Shown one piece after another: positions 8,198 to 16,507 of a stretch of DNA of 64,000 nucleotides. The stretch is from Pirellulales bacterium (GTDB lineage Bacteria; Planctomycetota; Planctomycetia; Pirellulales; Lacipirellulaceae). A program made the translations under genes and the position numbers. The notes beneath the pieces are model-generated. The model saw nothing but the letters and a program-made list of their open reading frames with translations, was not told the origin of the DNA and ran no database searches. Within the stretch, counting starts at the first letter, position 1. Each line of letters opens with the position of its first letter. The DNA lies in the NCBI GenBank assembly GCA_022841705.1, contig JALHQZ010000005.1, positions 200,280 through 264,279 of the forward strand. Direction: 5' to 3'.

Positions 8198-10270
8198 ATG
8201 ACCACGCTCCCCAAAGCTCGCCCGCTGTTCGACCCGCCCATTGTGTTGCGAGCGATTCGTGAATCGTTTCTCAAACTCGATCCGCGGCGACAACTCCGTA
8301 ATCCGGTGATGTTCACCGTGTTCGTCGGTTCGGTGCTCACCACGGTCCTCGGGTTCCTAGCAATCGGCCAGGACCAAGGCGAATCGCCCGCGTTTGTGTT
8401 TGCCGTTTCGATTTGGCTATGGTTCACGGTGCTCTTCGCCAATTTTGCCGAAGCTATGGCAGAAGGTCGTGGGAAAGCGCAAGCCGATTCGCTCCGATCC
8501 ACACGCCGCGATGTGCAGGCCAAGAAACTTGCCGAGCCGCGGTATGGCGCCCCGCACCAAATCGTTTCCGCCGCTACGCTGCGGAAGAACGATGTGCTGC
8601 TGGTGGAAGCAGGCGAAGTCATTCCCAGCGACGGCGAAGTGGTGGAAGGAGTCGCCTCCGTTGATGAGAGCGCGATTACCGGCGAAAGCGCGCCGGTCAT
8701 CCGCGAAAGTGGCGGCGACCGCAGTAGCGTCACCGGCGGCACGCGCGTGCTCTCCGATTGGCTGGTGATCCGCGTTACCGCTAATCCCGGCGAAACTTTT
8801 CTGGATCGGATGATCGGGCTCGTCGAAGGCGCCAAGCGCCAAAAGACCCCCAACGAGATTGCGCTCAACATTTTGCTCGCGGCCATGACGATTATCTTTC
8901 TGATCGTCTGCTCCACGCTGCTGCCGTACTCGCAGTACAGTGTGACTGCTGCGGGGCAGGGGAGTGTCATCACTATCACAGTGCTCGCCGCGCTGCTGGT
9001 GTGCCTGATCCCCACCACCATCGGCGGACTGCTCTCCGCGATTGGCATCGCCGGGATGGACCGCATGATTCAGGCCAATGTGATTGCCATGTCGGGCCGC
9101 GCGGTGGAAGCGGCCGGCGATGTTGATGTGTTGCTGCTCGACAAGACCGGCACCATCACCATGGGCAATCGACAAGCGGTCGAGCTCGTGCCGGCGCCCG
9201 GGGTGGAAATGTCCGCCCTGGCTGATGCCGCCCAATTGGCGTCGCTCGCGGACGAAACCCCTGAAGGCCGCAGCGTGGTGGTGCTCGCTAAAGAAAAGTA
9301 TGGCCTCCGCGGCCGCAATGTGCAGGACCTGCATCCGACCTTCATACCGTTCACCGCGCAAACGCGAGTGAGCGGCGTTAATCTTGACGGCCGCAAGATT
9401 CGCAAAGGTGCGACCGAAAGCGTCGCTCGCTTTGTGGGAGAGAATGGCGGGATGATGCCGCCGGAAGTGTGCAGTTCGGTAGAGCAAATCGCCAAGCAAG
9501 GGGGCACGCCCCTAGTGGTAGCCGACGGGCCGCGGGCGCTCGGTGTGATCTACTTGAAAGACATCGTCAAAGGGGGCATCAAAGAGCGCTTCGCGGAACT
9601 GCGCCGCATGGGCATCACAACGGTGATGATCACCGGCGACAATCCGCTCACCGCGACCGCCATTGCGGCCGAAGCGGGCGTCGATGATTTTCTCGCAGAA
9701 GCGACGCCTGAAGCAAAACTGAAAATGATCCGCGAGTACCAAGCGGGCGGACGGCTGGTCGCCATGACGGGCGACGGCACGAACGATTCGCCGGCGCTCG
9801 CGCAGGCCGACGTGGCGGTCGCCATGAACTCCGGCACGCAAGCCGCTAAAGAAGCGGGGAACATGGTCGATCTCGATTCGAATCCCACCAAACTGATCGA
9901 AATTGTTGAGATCGGCAAGCAACTGCTGATGACGCGCGGGGCGCTCACCACGTTTAGTCTGGCGAACGATGTGGCGAAGTACTTCGCGATTATCCCCGCG
10001 GCGTTCGCCACCACTTATCCCGTGCTCGATCGGCTGAACGTGATGGGGCTGGCAACGCCTTCGAGCGCCATACTCTCGGCGGTCATCTTCAACGCGCTGA
10101 TTATTGTGTTTTTGGTCCCGCTCGCACTGCGCGGCGTTCCCTACCGAGCCGTCGGCGCCGCCCGGCTGCTGCGTGACAATTTGGTGATCTATGGCCTCGG
10201 CGGATTGATCGTGCCGTTTATTGGCATCAAAGCGATTGACGTGCTGCTGGTGGCGTGCGGACTGGCTTAA
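8198..10270 (+). CDS. kdpB: Potassium-transporting ATPase ATP-binding subunit B
   Basis: A 690-residue P-type ATPase that hydrolyses ATP to drive K+ import. The phosphorylation motif DKTGTIT is at Asp315; TGES (actuator), TGDN and GDGTNDSPALAQADVAVAMNSG (hinge and Mg binding) are intact, and N-terminal and C-terminal helix groups are visible. It starts 63 bp after kdpA with a weak ribosome binding site and is followed 12 bp later by kdpC. No sign of damage. Confidence 0.97.
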   Translation: MTTLPKARPLFDPPIVLRAIRESFLKLDPRRQLRNPVMFTVFVGSVLTTVLGFLAIGQDQGESPAFVFAVSIWLWFTVLFANFAEAMAEGRGKAQADSLRSTRRDVQAKKLAEPRYGAPHQIVSAATLRKNDVLLVEAGEVIPSDGEVVEGVASVDESAITGESAPVIRESGGDRSSVTGGTRVLSDWLVIRVTANPGETFLDRMIGLVEGAKRQKTPNEIALNILLAAMTIIFLIVCSTLLPYSQYSVTAAGQGSVITITVLAALLVCLIPTTIGGLLSAIGIAGMDRMIQANVIAMSGRAVEAAGDVDVLLLDKTGTITMGNRQAVELVPAPGVEMSALADAAQLASLADETPEGRSVVVLAKEKYGLRGRNVQDLHPTFIPFTAQTRVSGVNLDGRKIRKGATESVARFVGENGGMMPPEVCSSVEQIAKQGGTPLVVADGPRALGVIYLKDIVKGGIKERFAELRRMGITTVMITGDNPLTATAIAAEAGVDDFLAEATPEAKLKMIREYQAGGRLVAMTGDGTNDSPALAQADVAVAMNSGTQAAKEAGNMVDLDSNPTKLIEIVEIGKQLLMTRGALTTFSLANDVAKYFAIIPAAFATTYPVLDRLNVMGLATPSSAILSAVIFNALIIVFLVPLALRGVPYRAVGAARLLRDNLVIYGLGGLIVPFIGIKAIDVLLVACGLA

Positions 10271-10282
10271 GGAATTATTCAA

Positions 10283-10873
10283 ATGAAAACTCTCGTACGT
10301 CCAGCAATCGTGGTATTCGTGGCGCTCACGCTGCTGACCGGGGTCGCGTACCCGTTGCTCGTGACCGTGGCGGGTCGCGCGCTCTTCCCGCGCCAAGCGA
10401 GCGGCAGTTTGTTTTACACTTCACAAACGCCCGATAAACCAATTGGCTCCGAACTCATCGGCCAGGCATTCTCAGCGCCCAAGTATTTTTGGGGCCGGCC
10501 TTCAGCGACGGCACCCGTTCCGTGCAACGCCGCCGCGTCCACAGGCAGCAACCTCGGGCCAACAAATCCGGCGCAGTTGGCGGCGGTGGAAGCGAACGTC
10601 CAACGGTTTCGCCAAGCGAGCGGAGATCAAACGGCTAAGATCCCGGTGGACCTCGCTACCGCTTCGGCCAGCGGGCTCGATCCGCACATCACCCCCGCTG
10701 CGGCAGAGTATCAAGTGGAACGCATCGCCTCGGCTCGTGGGCTCAGTGCGAACGAGGTGCGCCAGCTCGTCGCCGCACACGTTGAAGGGCGATTGCTCGG
10801 TGTGCTTGGCGAGCCGCGAGTGAATGTGCTCACACTCAATCTGGCGCTCGACGCCAGCGCTTCCACGAAGTGA
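10283..10873 (+). CDS. kdpC: Potassium-transporting ATPase subunit C
   Basis: A 196-residue protein with one N-terminal membrane helix (VRPAIVVFVALTLLTGVAYPLLVT) and a periplasmic domain carrying the family motifs GSELIGQAF, YFWGRPSAT, SNLGPTNP and GLDPHITPAAAEYQVERIA. KdpC assists ATP binding and assembly of the complex. An AAGGA box precedes the ATG. The small TATAAT-containing gap after it separates the structural genes from kdpDE. Confidence 0.96.
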   Translation: MKTLVRPAIVVFVALTLLTGVAYPLLVTVAGRALFPRQASGSLFYTSQTPDKPIGSELIGQAFSAPKYFWGRPSATAPVPCNAAASTGSNLGPTNPAQLAAVEANVQRFRQASGDQTAKIPVDLATASASGLDPHITPAAAEYQVERIASARGLSANEVRQLVAAHVEGRLLGVLGEPRVNVLTLNLALDASASTK

Positions 10874-10902
10874 TATAATTGAGAACAGTACGCGAACTGT
10901 TC
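10874..10902 (+). promoter_or_regulatory. Possible -10 box and inverted repeat before kdpD
   Basis: TATAAT lies at 10874-10879 and a 7-bp inverted repeat GAACAGT / ACTGTTC at 10883-10902 (6-nt loop), both in the 45-bp kdpC-kdpD gap. No convincing -35 was found, so a separate promoter for kdpDE is only a possibility; the repeat could be an operator or a small mRNA hairpin. Confidence 0.35.
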
Positions 10903-10918
10903 GCTCCGCACTTGGGAC

Positions 10919-13633
10919 TTGAAGTTGACCACCGCCGAACGCCCCAACCCCGACCAATTGCTGGCGCGCGTGCGGGCCGAAGAAACGCGCGCCGGCCGCG
11001 GTAAACTCCGCATCTTCTTGGGCTACGCTGCCGGTGTCGGCAAGACCTACGCGATGCTTTCCGCCGCGCAGCGGGAACGCTCGGCGGGCGTGGAAGTGGT
11101 GGTGGGTTATGTCGAACCGCACGGCCGGGTCGAGACCGAAGCCCTGCTCGCGGGGCTCGAAGCGCTACCGATGCTGAAGGTGCCCTACCGCGGCGTGGAG
11201 CTGCGGGAGTTCAATCTCGACGCGGCGCTCGTGCGTCGGCCCAATTTGCTGCTCGTCGATGAGCTAGCCCACACCAATGCCGAAGGCCTCCGCCACGCCA
11301 AGCGCTGGCAAGACGTGGTTGAGCTGTTGGAAGCGGGGATCAACGTCTGGACCACGCTGAATGTCCAGCATCTCGAAAGCCTGAACGACATTATCACCCA
11401 AATCACCGGCGTGCTAGTGCGCGAGACGCTGCCCGACTCGGTGCTGGAGCAAGCCGACGAGATTGAACTGGTTGACCTCACGCCGGCCGAACTGGTCGAG
11501 CGGCTCAAGGCGGGCAAAGTCTATTTGCCCACGCAGGCCAGTCGCGCGATCGATAGTTTCTTCCGCAAGAGCAACCTCGTAGCGCTGCGTGAGTTGTCGC
11601 TCCGACAGGCGGCTAATCGGTTGCAGCGCGATGTCGAAGCGGCCCGCAACGAAACCTCCGCCGCCACGCCGTGGCTCACTACGGAGCGGCTGCTGGTGTG
11701 CGTTGGCCCCAGCCCCAACAGCGCCCGCACGATCCGCTCCGCGAAGCGCCTCGCAATTTCGCTTGGCGCCGAATGGATTGCCGTGGCCGTGGAAACGGGC
11801 AGTCCGGCGAGCGCAAGTCGCGCGGAAGCGACGGGGCGAAATCTGCGACTTGCCGAACAGCTTGGCGCCGAGACTCACACGCTGATCGGCCAATCGGTTG
11901 CGGACACGCTGCTCGACTTTGCCCGTCAGCGGAACGTGTCCAAAATTGTCGTCGGCAAAACGGCGCTGTCCTGGTGGCGGCAGAAGCTGTACGGCACGGT
12001 GGTCGACGACTTGGTGAAAGCCTGTGGACCGATTGATGTCTACGTGGTTTCCGGCGAAGAACATGTTGAAGCCCCCGCGCCTTCGAGTGGTCCTTCGCAG
12101 CCGATTCCTTGGCGAGACTATGGGCTGGCCGCCGCCGTGGTGACGTGCTGTGGCGGGCTGGGGTTCTTTGCCGACGCCTTCGACCTCGCCGAAACCAACA
12201 TCATCATGTTTTTTCTCGCGGGGGTGGCGATTGCCTCCACGCGACTCAGTCGCGGGGCATCGATCGCGCTGGCAGTCGCGAGCGTGCTGGTGTTCGATTT
12301 CTGTTTCGTTTCACCGCGCTTAACGTTCTCGGTGAGCGATGGCGAGTACCTAATCACTTTCGCGGTGATGCTGGGCATCGGCCTGTTGATTGGCGAGCTC
12401 ACCACGCGCCGGCGGGCGCAGCTCGTGGCGTCCCAACAACAAGAACGCCGCACCGGGCAACTCTTTCGCTTGACCCGACAATTGAGCGAGCTCTCGGGCG
12501 CTGAGTTCCTCATTCGCACCGCGGGCCGGCAACTGCAAGAGATATTTGACGCGGAAGTTGTTTTGTACGTGCGCCAATCCGACGATCGCCTCTCCTTACG
12601 GTTTGGGGAATCTTCCCCGATCGCCAAGGAATCGATCAACGGCGATGTAGCGCGGTGGGTGACCGACCATGGCAAAATGGCGGGCGCCCAAACCGACACC
12701 TTGCCCAACGCCACCGCCACCTTCTTTCCGCTCATCGGTTCGCAGCAGACGGTCGGGTCTGCGGGCGTCCGGCCGCGCGCCGCGAATCGCTTTCTCGATC
12801 CCGAACAGCAGCGCCTACTTGAAACGTGCGCCAGTTTGCTAGCGCTGGCGATTGAGCGCGATGAATCGGTCCTGAATGCACAGGAGTCGCAGATTCGCGC
12901 GGAAACGGAGCATTTGCGCAGTTCGCTGCTGAGCGCCGTTTCGCACGACATTCGCACCCCGCTCGCCGGCATCGCCGGCGCCAGCAGCACGCTGGCCGCC
13001 GCGATTGACTCGCTCGACAAAACGACTCGTAATGAGCTGCTTGCTACGATCACCGAGGAATCGGAAGCTCTCTCGCGGCTGGTAGATAATCTGCTGCACA
13101 TGACCCGGCTCTCCAGCGGCCAGCTGGTGATCGACCGCCAGTGGCACTGCGTGGAAGAGGTAGTCGGTTCAGCGCTCAACCGGTTGGAGCGGCAGCTTGG
13201 CAGTCGGCGGATCACTACGACGCTGGCTGAGAATTTACCGATGGTGCAGATCGATGCCGCACTCGTCGAACAGCTTTTGATTAACCTCGTTGAGAACGCC
13301 GCCAAGTATTCGCCCGAATCGACGGTCATTGAATTGTCGGCTCGGGCGGTTGTCGAAACGATCGAGTTCGAAGTTGCCGATCGCGGCCCCGGGTTTGTAG
13401 CGGGCGATGAACAAAAAGTGTTTGACCTGTTCTACCGCGGCGAGGGCGCACGGCCCGATCAACGCGGCACCGGCATCGGACTGGCGATCTGCCGCGCGGT
13501 GGCTGACGTGCATGGCGGGCGCATCACGGCTGCGAATCGCACCGGCGGCGGCGCCGTGGTCCGTGTGACGCTCCCCACCGGCGGTGCGCCGCCGGCCATC
13601 GCCGCGCAGCTTACCGGAGAGGCGGAAACATGA
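10919..13633 (+). CDS. kdpD: Osmosensitive K+ channel sensor histidine kinase KdpD
   Basis: A 904-residue sensor. Order of domains: N-terminal KdpD domain with Walker A GYAAGVGKT (about residues 35-43) and Walker B LLLVDELAHTN; a universal-stress-protein-like domain (about 250-380); four close membrane helices (about 400-500); a GAF-like region (about 520-650); the HisKA box SAVSHDIRTPLAG with phospho-acceptor His676; and HATPase (NLVENAAKYSP, DRGPGF, GTGIGLAI). A TTG at 10919 is used as start because it sits just after GGGA and directly before the conserved N-terminus. It overlaps kdpE by 4 bp and senses K+/turgor in known homologues. Confidence 0.96.
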   Translation: MKLTTAERPNPDQLLARVRAEETRAGRGKLRIFLGYAAGVGKTYAMLSAAQRERSAGVEVVVGYVEPHGRVETEALLAGLEALPMLKVPYRGVELREFNLDAALVRRPNLLLVDELAHTNAEGLRHAKRWQDVVELLEAGINVWTTLNVQHLESLNDIITQITGVLVRETLPDSVLEQADEIELVDLTPAELVERLKAGKVYLPTQASRAIDSFFRKSNLVALRELSLRQAANRLQRDVEAARNETSAATPWLTTERLLVCVGPSPNSARTIRSAKRLAISLGAEWIAVAVETGSPASASRAEATGRNLRLAEQLGAETHTLIGQSVADTLLDFARQRNVSKIVVGKTALSWWRQKLYGTVVDDLVKACGPIDVYVVSGEEHVEAPAPSSGPSQPIPWRDYGLAAAVVTCCGGLGFFADAFDLAETNIIMFFLAGVAIASTRLSRGASIALAVASVLVFDFCFVSPRLTFSVSDGEYLITFAVMLGIGLLIGELTTRRRAQLVASQQQERRTGQLFRLTRQLSELSGAEFLIRTAGRQLQEIFDAEVVLYVRQSDDRLSLRFGESSPIAKESINGDVARWVTDHGKMAGAQTDTLPNATATFFPLIGSQQTVGSAGVRPRAANRFLDPEQQRLLETCASLLALAIERDESVLNAQESQIRAETEHLRSSLLSAVSHDIRTPLAGIAGASSTLAAAIDSLDKTTRNELLATITEESEALSRLVDNLLHMTRLSSGQLVIDRQWHCVEEVVGSALNRLERQLGSRRITTTLAENLPMVQIDAALVEQLLINLVENAAKYSPESTVIELSARAVVETIEFEVADRGPGFVAGDEQKVFDLFYRGEGARPDQRGTGIGLAICRAVADVHGGRITAANRTGGGAVVRVTLPTGGAPPAIAAQLTGEAET

Positions 13634-14340
13634 GCAGCAGCCCGCCGCTGATTGTGGTGATCGAAGACGAAGCCCCCATCCGTCGATTCCTGCGGGCGTC
13701 GCTCAGCGTCGAAGGATTCGACGTGCTCGAGTCGACCACCGCCAAGGAAGGCCTCCGCGCGATCACGCAGCAGCATCCGGCCCTTGTGCTCTTGGATTTG
13801 GGACTGCCTGACGCCGACGGACTCGACATCATCCGCCAAGTGCGCGAGTGGTCCGCGCTGCCGATCATCGTGATTTCGGCACGCGGTGAAGAAACGTCCA
13901 AGATCGCAGCGCTCGACGCGGGCGCCGACGACTATCTGACCAAGCCGTTCGGCGTCGGTGAACTCTTGGCCCGCGCGCGCGTGGCTTTACGACACGGCGC
14001 ACAACGAGCAGGGTTCGAAGCCGCGCCGGCGCGCGTCACGTTGGGCGAGATTGTCATCGATCTTGCGTTGCGCACGGTCACGAAGGAGGGCGAAGAGGTG
14101 AAACTCACCAAAATCGAGTTCGATCTGCTCGCCGCGCTCGCGCGCAACGTCGGCAAGGTGGTGACTCATCGCCAATTGCTGAAAGAAGTATGGGGCCCGC
14201 ATGCGGTTCAGGAATCGCACTATGTGCGAGTCTTCATGGCCAATCTGCGTAAAAAGCTCGAAGCCGACCCCGCCCGGCCGCAGTGGCTGATCACCGAGCA
14301 AGGCGTCGGTTATCGGCTGAAAGAGTCTGCGCCCGGATGA
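13630..14340 (+). CDS. kdpE: KDP operon response regulator KdpE
   Basis: A 236-residue OmpR/PhoB-type regulator. Receiver domain: acidic pair IEDE, phospho-acceptor Asp56 (LVLLDLGLPDADG), switch Ser and Lys in KPFG. The C-terminal winged helix has LTKIEFDLLAALARN and YVRVFMANLRKKLE. It is co-translated with kdpD through an ATGA overlap. It should activate the kdpFABC promoter on phosphorylation by KdpD. Confidence 0.96.
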   Translation: MSSSPPLIVVIEDEAPIRRFLRASLSVEGFDVLESTTAKEGLRAITQQHPALVLLDLGLPDADGLDIIRQVREWSALPIIVISARGEETSKIAALDAGADDYLTKPFGVGELLARARVALRHGAQRAGFEAAPARVTLGEIVIDLALRTVTKEGEEVKLTKIEFDLLAALARNVGKVVTHRQLLKEVWGPHAVQESHYVRVFMANLRKKLEADPARPQWLITEQGVGYRLKESAPG

Positions 14341-14349
14341 GTTTTGCTC

Positions 14350-14377
14350 TTGCATCGATGCAACTCCCGCCGATAAT
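14350..14377 (+). promoter_or_regulatory. Candidate promoter with 14-bp perfect palindrome
   Basis: TTGCATCGATGCAA at 14350-14363 is perfectly self-complementary. Its first six bases form a -35-like TTGCAT, 16 bp before a -10-like GATAAT (14372-14377). It sits between kdpE and the metal-related unit, so it may be the operator of a metal-responsive repressor for the efflux genes. Confidence 0.45.
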
Positions 14378-14386
14378 GACAATTGT

Positions 14387-14746
14387 ATGATGCGGCTCAC
14401 CACCTACCTGCTGCTGGCGGCGTTCCTGCGATTGCAGGCCGAGTGCTGCCACTGCGCGCATGACGTTTCCCATCACGGGGCTGAGCATTCGGCTGCGAAC
14501 GTCGCTGTCCATCAACACGAGCACTCTGGCCACCACGCGCCGTGCGATGAGTGCCACCTGTGCCGGCTTTCGCAGCAGAGTTATTTGAGCTCGGCCGATC
14601 TACCGGCGCTCGATCCCCCTGCCGTTGTGGAAGTGATCGCGCCCCAGACTTGGGTGCTCGACTTTCCGGCGCGCATCGCTGTGACTCATTCAAGCTCGCT
14701 GGTCGAACCGAGCTTAATCGGCTGCGGTTCGCTGCTGCGCATTTGA
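14387..14746 (+). CDS. Small His/Cys-rich, probably exported metal-binding protein
   Basis: A 119-residue protein with a short hydrophobic N-terminus (MMRLTTYLLLAAFLRLQA) and then a dense histidine/cysteine stretch: ECCHCAHDVSHHGAEH, HQHEHSGHHAPCDECHLC. The CDECHLC block is a CxxCxxC-type arrangement able to bind metal. The remainder is not recognised. The gene stands directly upstream of an RND metal efflux adaptor and pump, so a periplasmic metal-chaperone or sensor role in the same system is inferred. Tandem ATGs at 14387 and 14390 are both possible. Confidence 0.65.
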   Translation: MMRLTTYLLLAAFLRLQAECCHCAHDVSHHGAEHSAANVAVHQHEHSGHHAPCDECHLCRLSQQSYLSSADLPALDPPAVVEVIAPQTWVLDFPARIAVTHSSSLVEPSLIGCGSLLRI

Positions 14747-14857
14747 CGAAGTTTTCTGAGGCACTCTGCCTCCGTCGAAACGACAACGCTTGCCGGCAAC
14801 GTCTTGCTGGTCTTGGCGACTGCTGTTTGTTCTCCACCTTTTTGCCCTAGTGCGATC

Positions 14858-16384
14858 ATGAGCGCTGCCACGAACTCTCCCAAGAATTATCTTGCTGTCG
14901 CCATCGCGCTCGCTGCGATGTTCGCGCTGGGTGCCTTCGCCCGCGATCGCAACTGGGTGCCGACGCGCTGGCTCAGCACGGTGGCCCAGTCCTCGGAGGA
15001 CCAAGCCGATGACGAACACGGTTCCGAGGAGGAGCACGCAGCCGACGAACATGCCGAGCACGCCGAGCACGATGAGCACGCCGAGCATGACGACCACGCC
15101 GAAGAGGCCATGCTCGAACTCTCCGCGGAGGCGCAAGCCAATCTTGGTTTGACCCCGGAGTTTCTGCAGCCGCTCACGACGTCGACGTTCGTGCGAACCG
15201 TCACAGTGCCCGCGATGGTGGTCGAACGTCCCGGCCGCACTCTCCTGCCGGTGAGCACCTGTCTGACGGGCGTCATCACCAAGGTTGAAGCGGTAACTGG
15301 GGAAGCGGTCAAGCCCGGCGAACTGCTGTTTCAACTTCGGCTCACGCACGAAGATTTGGTGAACTCACAGAAGGAGTTTTTGAAGACTGTCGGCGATCTG
15401 GAAGTCGAACTCAAGGAGCTTGCGCGGATTGAATCCGCCAGCCAAAGCGGCGCCTTGCCGGCGAAAATACTGCTCGAGCGGCAGTACGCCGTCGCCAAGC
15501 TGCGCGCTTCGCTCACCTCGCAGCGTGAAGCGCTCCGGCTACACGGGCTGTCCACGGCGCAAGTTGACCGCATTGAACAAGAGCGCCGCTTGCTCACGGA
15601 ACTCCGTATTTACGCCCCGTTGCGTGATGGCCATGTGCATGAAGGGGAACTTCAATTGAGTGGCGGCTCGCCGATTCGCCCGGCGGCTTACGAGACGCCC
15701 GTGCCTGGCGAGCCACCGCTCGAGCCGGTTGATGACGAGTTAGTGCTGGTGATGAAATCTCTCAGAGTTCATGTCGGTGACACCGTTTCGACAGGCGATC
15801 AGTTGTGCGTGCTTGCGGACTACAGCGAACTGTATCTCGAAGGCCAAGCGTTCGAGACGGACGCCGCGGCGATTGCGGACGCCAAAGGGAAGAATTGGCG
15901 CGCCACCGCGGTGCTCGAACACGCGGGAAGCGAACAACGGGTAACCGATTTGGAGATAGCGTTTCTCGCCAGTGAAATCGACCCCGCTGCGCGAACGCTG
16001 CCATTCTTCGTGACGCTCAAAAACGAACTGCTTGAAGATTCGCAGCAAGAGGAAGAGCGGCGGTTCGTCACGTGGCGGTTTCGCCCCGGCCAACGCATGC
16101 AGCTGGAAGTCCCCGTGGAAGAATGGAAGGATCAACTGGTGCTCCCAGTGGCGGCGGTGGTGAAAGAAGGCCCCGATAGTTTTATCTTTGAGCACCATGG
16201 CGATCACGTCGACCGCATTGCCATTCACGAGCGCTATCGCGATCGCAACACGGTGGTTGTCGCCAATGATGGAGCAGTTCATCCGGGCGATGTGGTGGCG
16301 CTCAAAGGCGCGCATCAAATGCAACTGGCGCTCAAGAACAAGGCGGGCGGCGGAGTTGATGCCCACCACCATCACGACCATTAG
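14858..16384 (+). CDS. RND efflux periplasmic adaptor subunit, His-rich (CzcB/CusB-like)
   Basis: ATG 14858 (MSAATNSPKNYLAVAIALAAMF) gives 508 residues with an N-terminal membrane anchor; the open frame from 14804 adds a stretch without protein character. A strikingly acidic/histidine-rich segment (about residues 45-85, repeats of EHAEHDEHAEHDDH) precedes an HlyD-type adaptor core: lipoyl-like halves around GVITKVEAVTGEAVKPGELLF and VHVGDTVSTGDQLCVLADYS, with an alpha-helical hairpin between them. The C-terminus is again His-rich (DAHHHHDH). It should bridge the inner-membrane pump and an outer-membrane channel; the His segments probably capture divalent metal. No outer-membrane factor gene is present. 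Confidence 0.9.
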   Translation: MSAATNSPKNYLAVAIALAAMFALGAFARDRNWVPTRWLSTVAQSSEDQADDEHGSEEEHAADEHAEHAEHDEHAEHDDHAEEAMLELSAEAQANLGLTPEFLQPLTTSTFVRTVTVPAMVVERPGRTLLPVSTCLTGVITKVEAVTGEAVKPGELLFQLRLTHEDLVNSQKEFLKTVGDLEVELKELARIESASQSGALPAKILLERQYAVAKLRASLTSQREALRLHGLSTAQVDRIEQERRLLTELRIYAPLRDGHVHEGELQLSGGSPIRPAAYETPVPGEPPLEPVDDELVLVMKSLRVHVGDTVSTGDQLCVLADYSELYLEGQAFETDAAAIADAKGKNWRATAVLEHAGSEQRVTDLEIAFLASEIDPAARTLPFFVTLKNELLEDSQQEEERRFVTWRFRPGQRMQLEVPVEEWKDQLVLPVAAVVKEGPDSFIFEHHGDHVDRIAIHERYRDRNTVVVANDGAVHPGDVVALKGAHQMQLALKNKAGGGVDAHHHHDH

Positions 16385-16398
16385 CGCGCGTCGTCCTT

Positions 16399-16483
16399 CC
16401 CCCGACGTTTCTTTTAGAAACGGCGTCGGGGGCTCATGATTTTCTCTCTGCTTTACCATGAGCCCCCGACATCAGTCGGGGGC
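16399..16483. repeat. Three overlapping hairpins built from a GTCGGGGGC repeat
   Basis: CCCCCGACG (16399-16407) pairs with CGTCGGGGG (16424-16432). GTCGGGGGCTCATG (16425-16438) pairs perfectly with CATGAGCCCCCGAC (16457-16470). GCCCCCGAC (16462-16470) pairs with GTCGGGGGC (16475-16483). The middle pairing excludes the outer two. The array lies between the adaptor and the pump gene and may regulate or terminate read-through. Confidence 0.7.
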
Positions 16484-16507
16484 GCGTTTTCACGAGTCAC
16501 CTCGCTC

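Noticed and set aside
8143..9066. 307-codon minus-strand ORF inside kdpB
   Set aside because: Antisense of a fully conserved P-type ATPase; Ser/Thr/Ala-rich shadow translation.
12118..13329. 403-codon minus-strand ORF inside kdpD
   Set aside because: Antisense of conserved kinase domains; low-complexity Ser/Arg composition.
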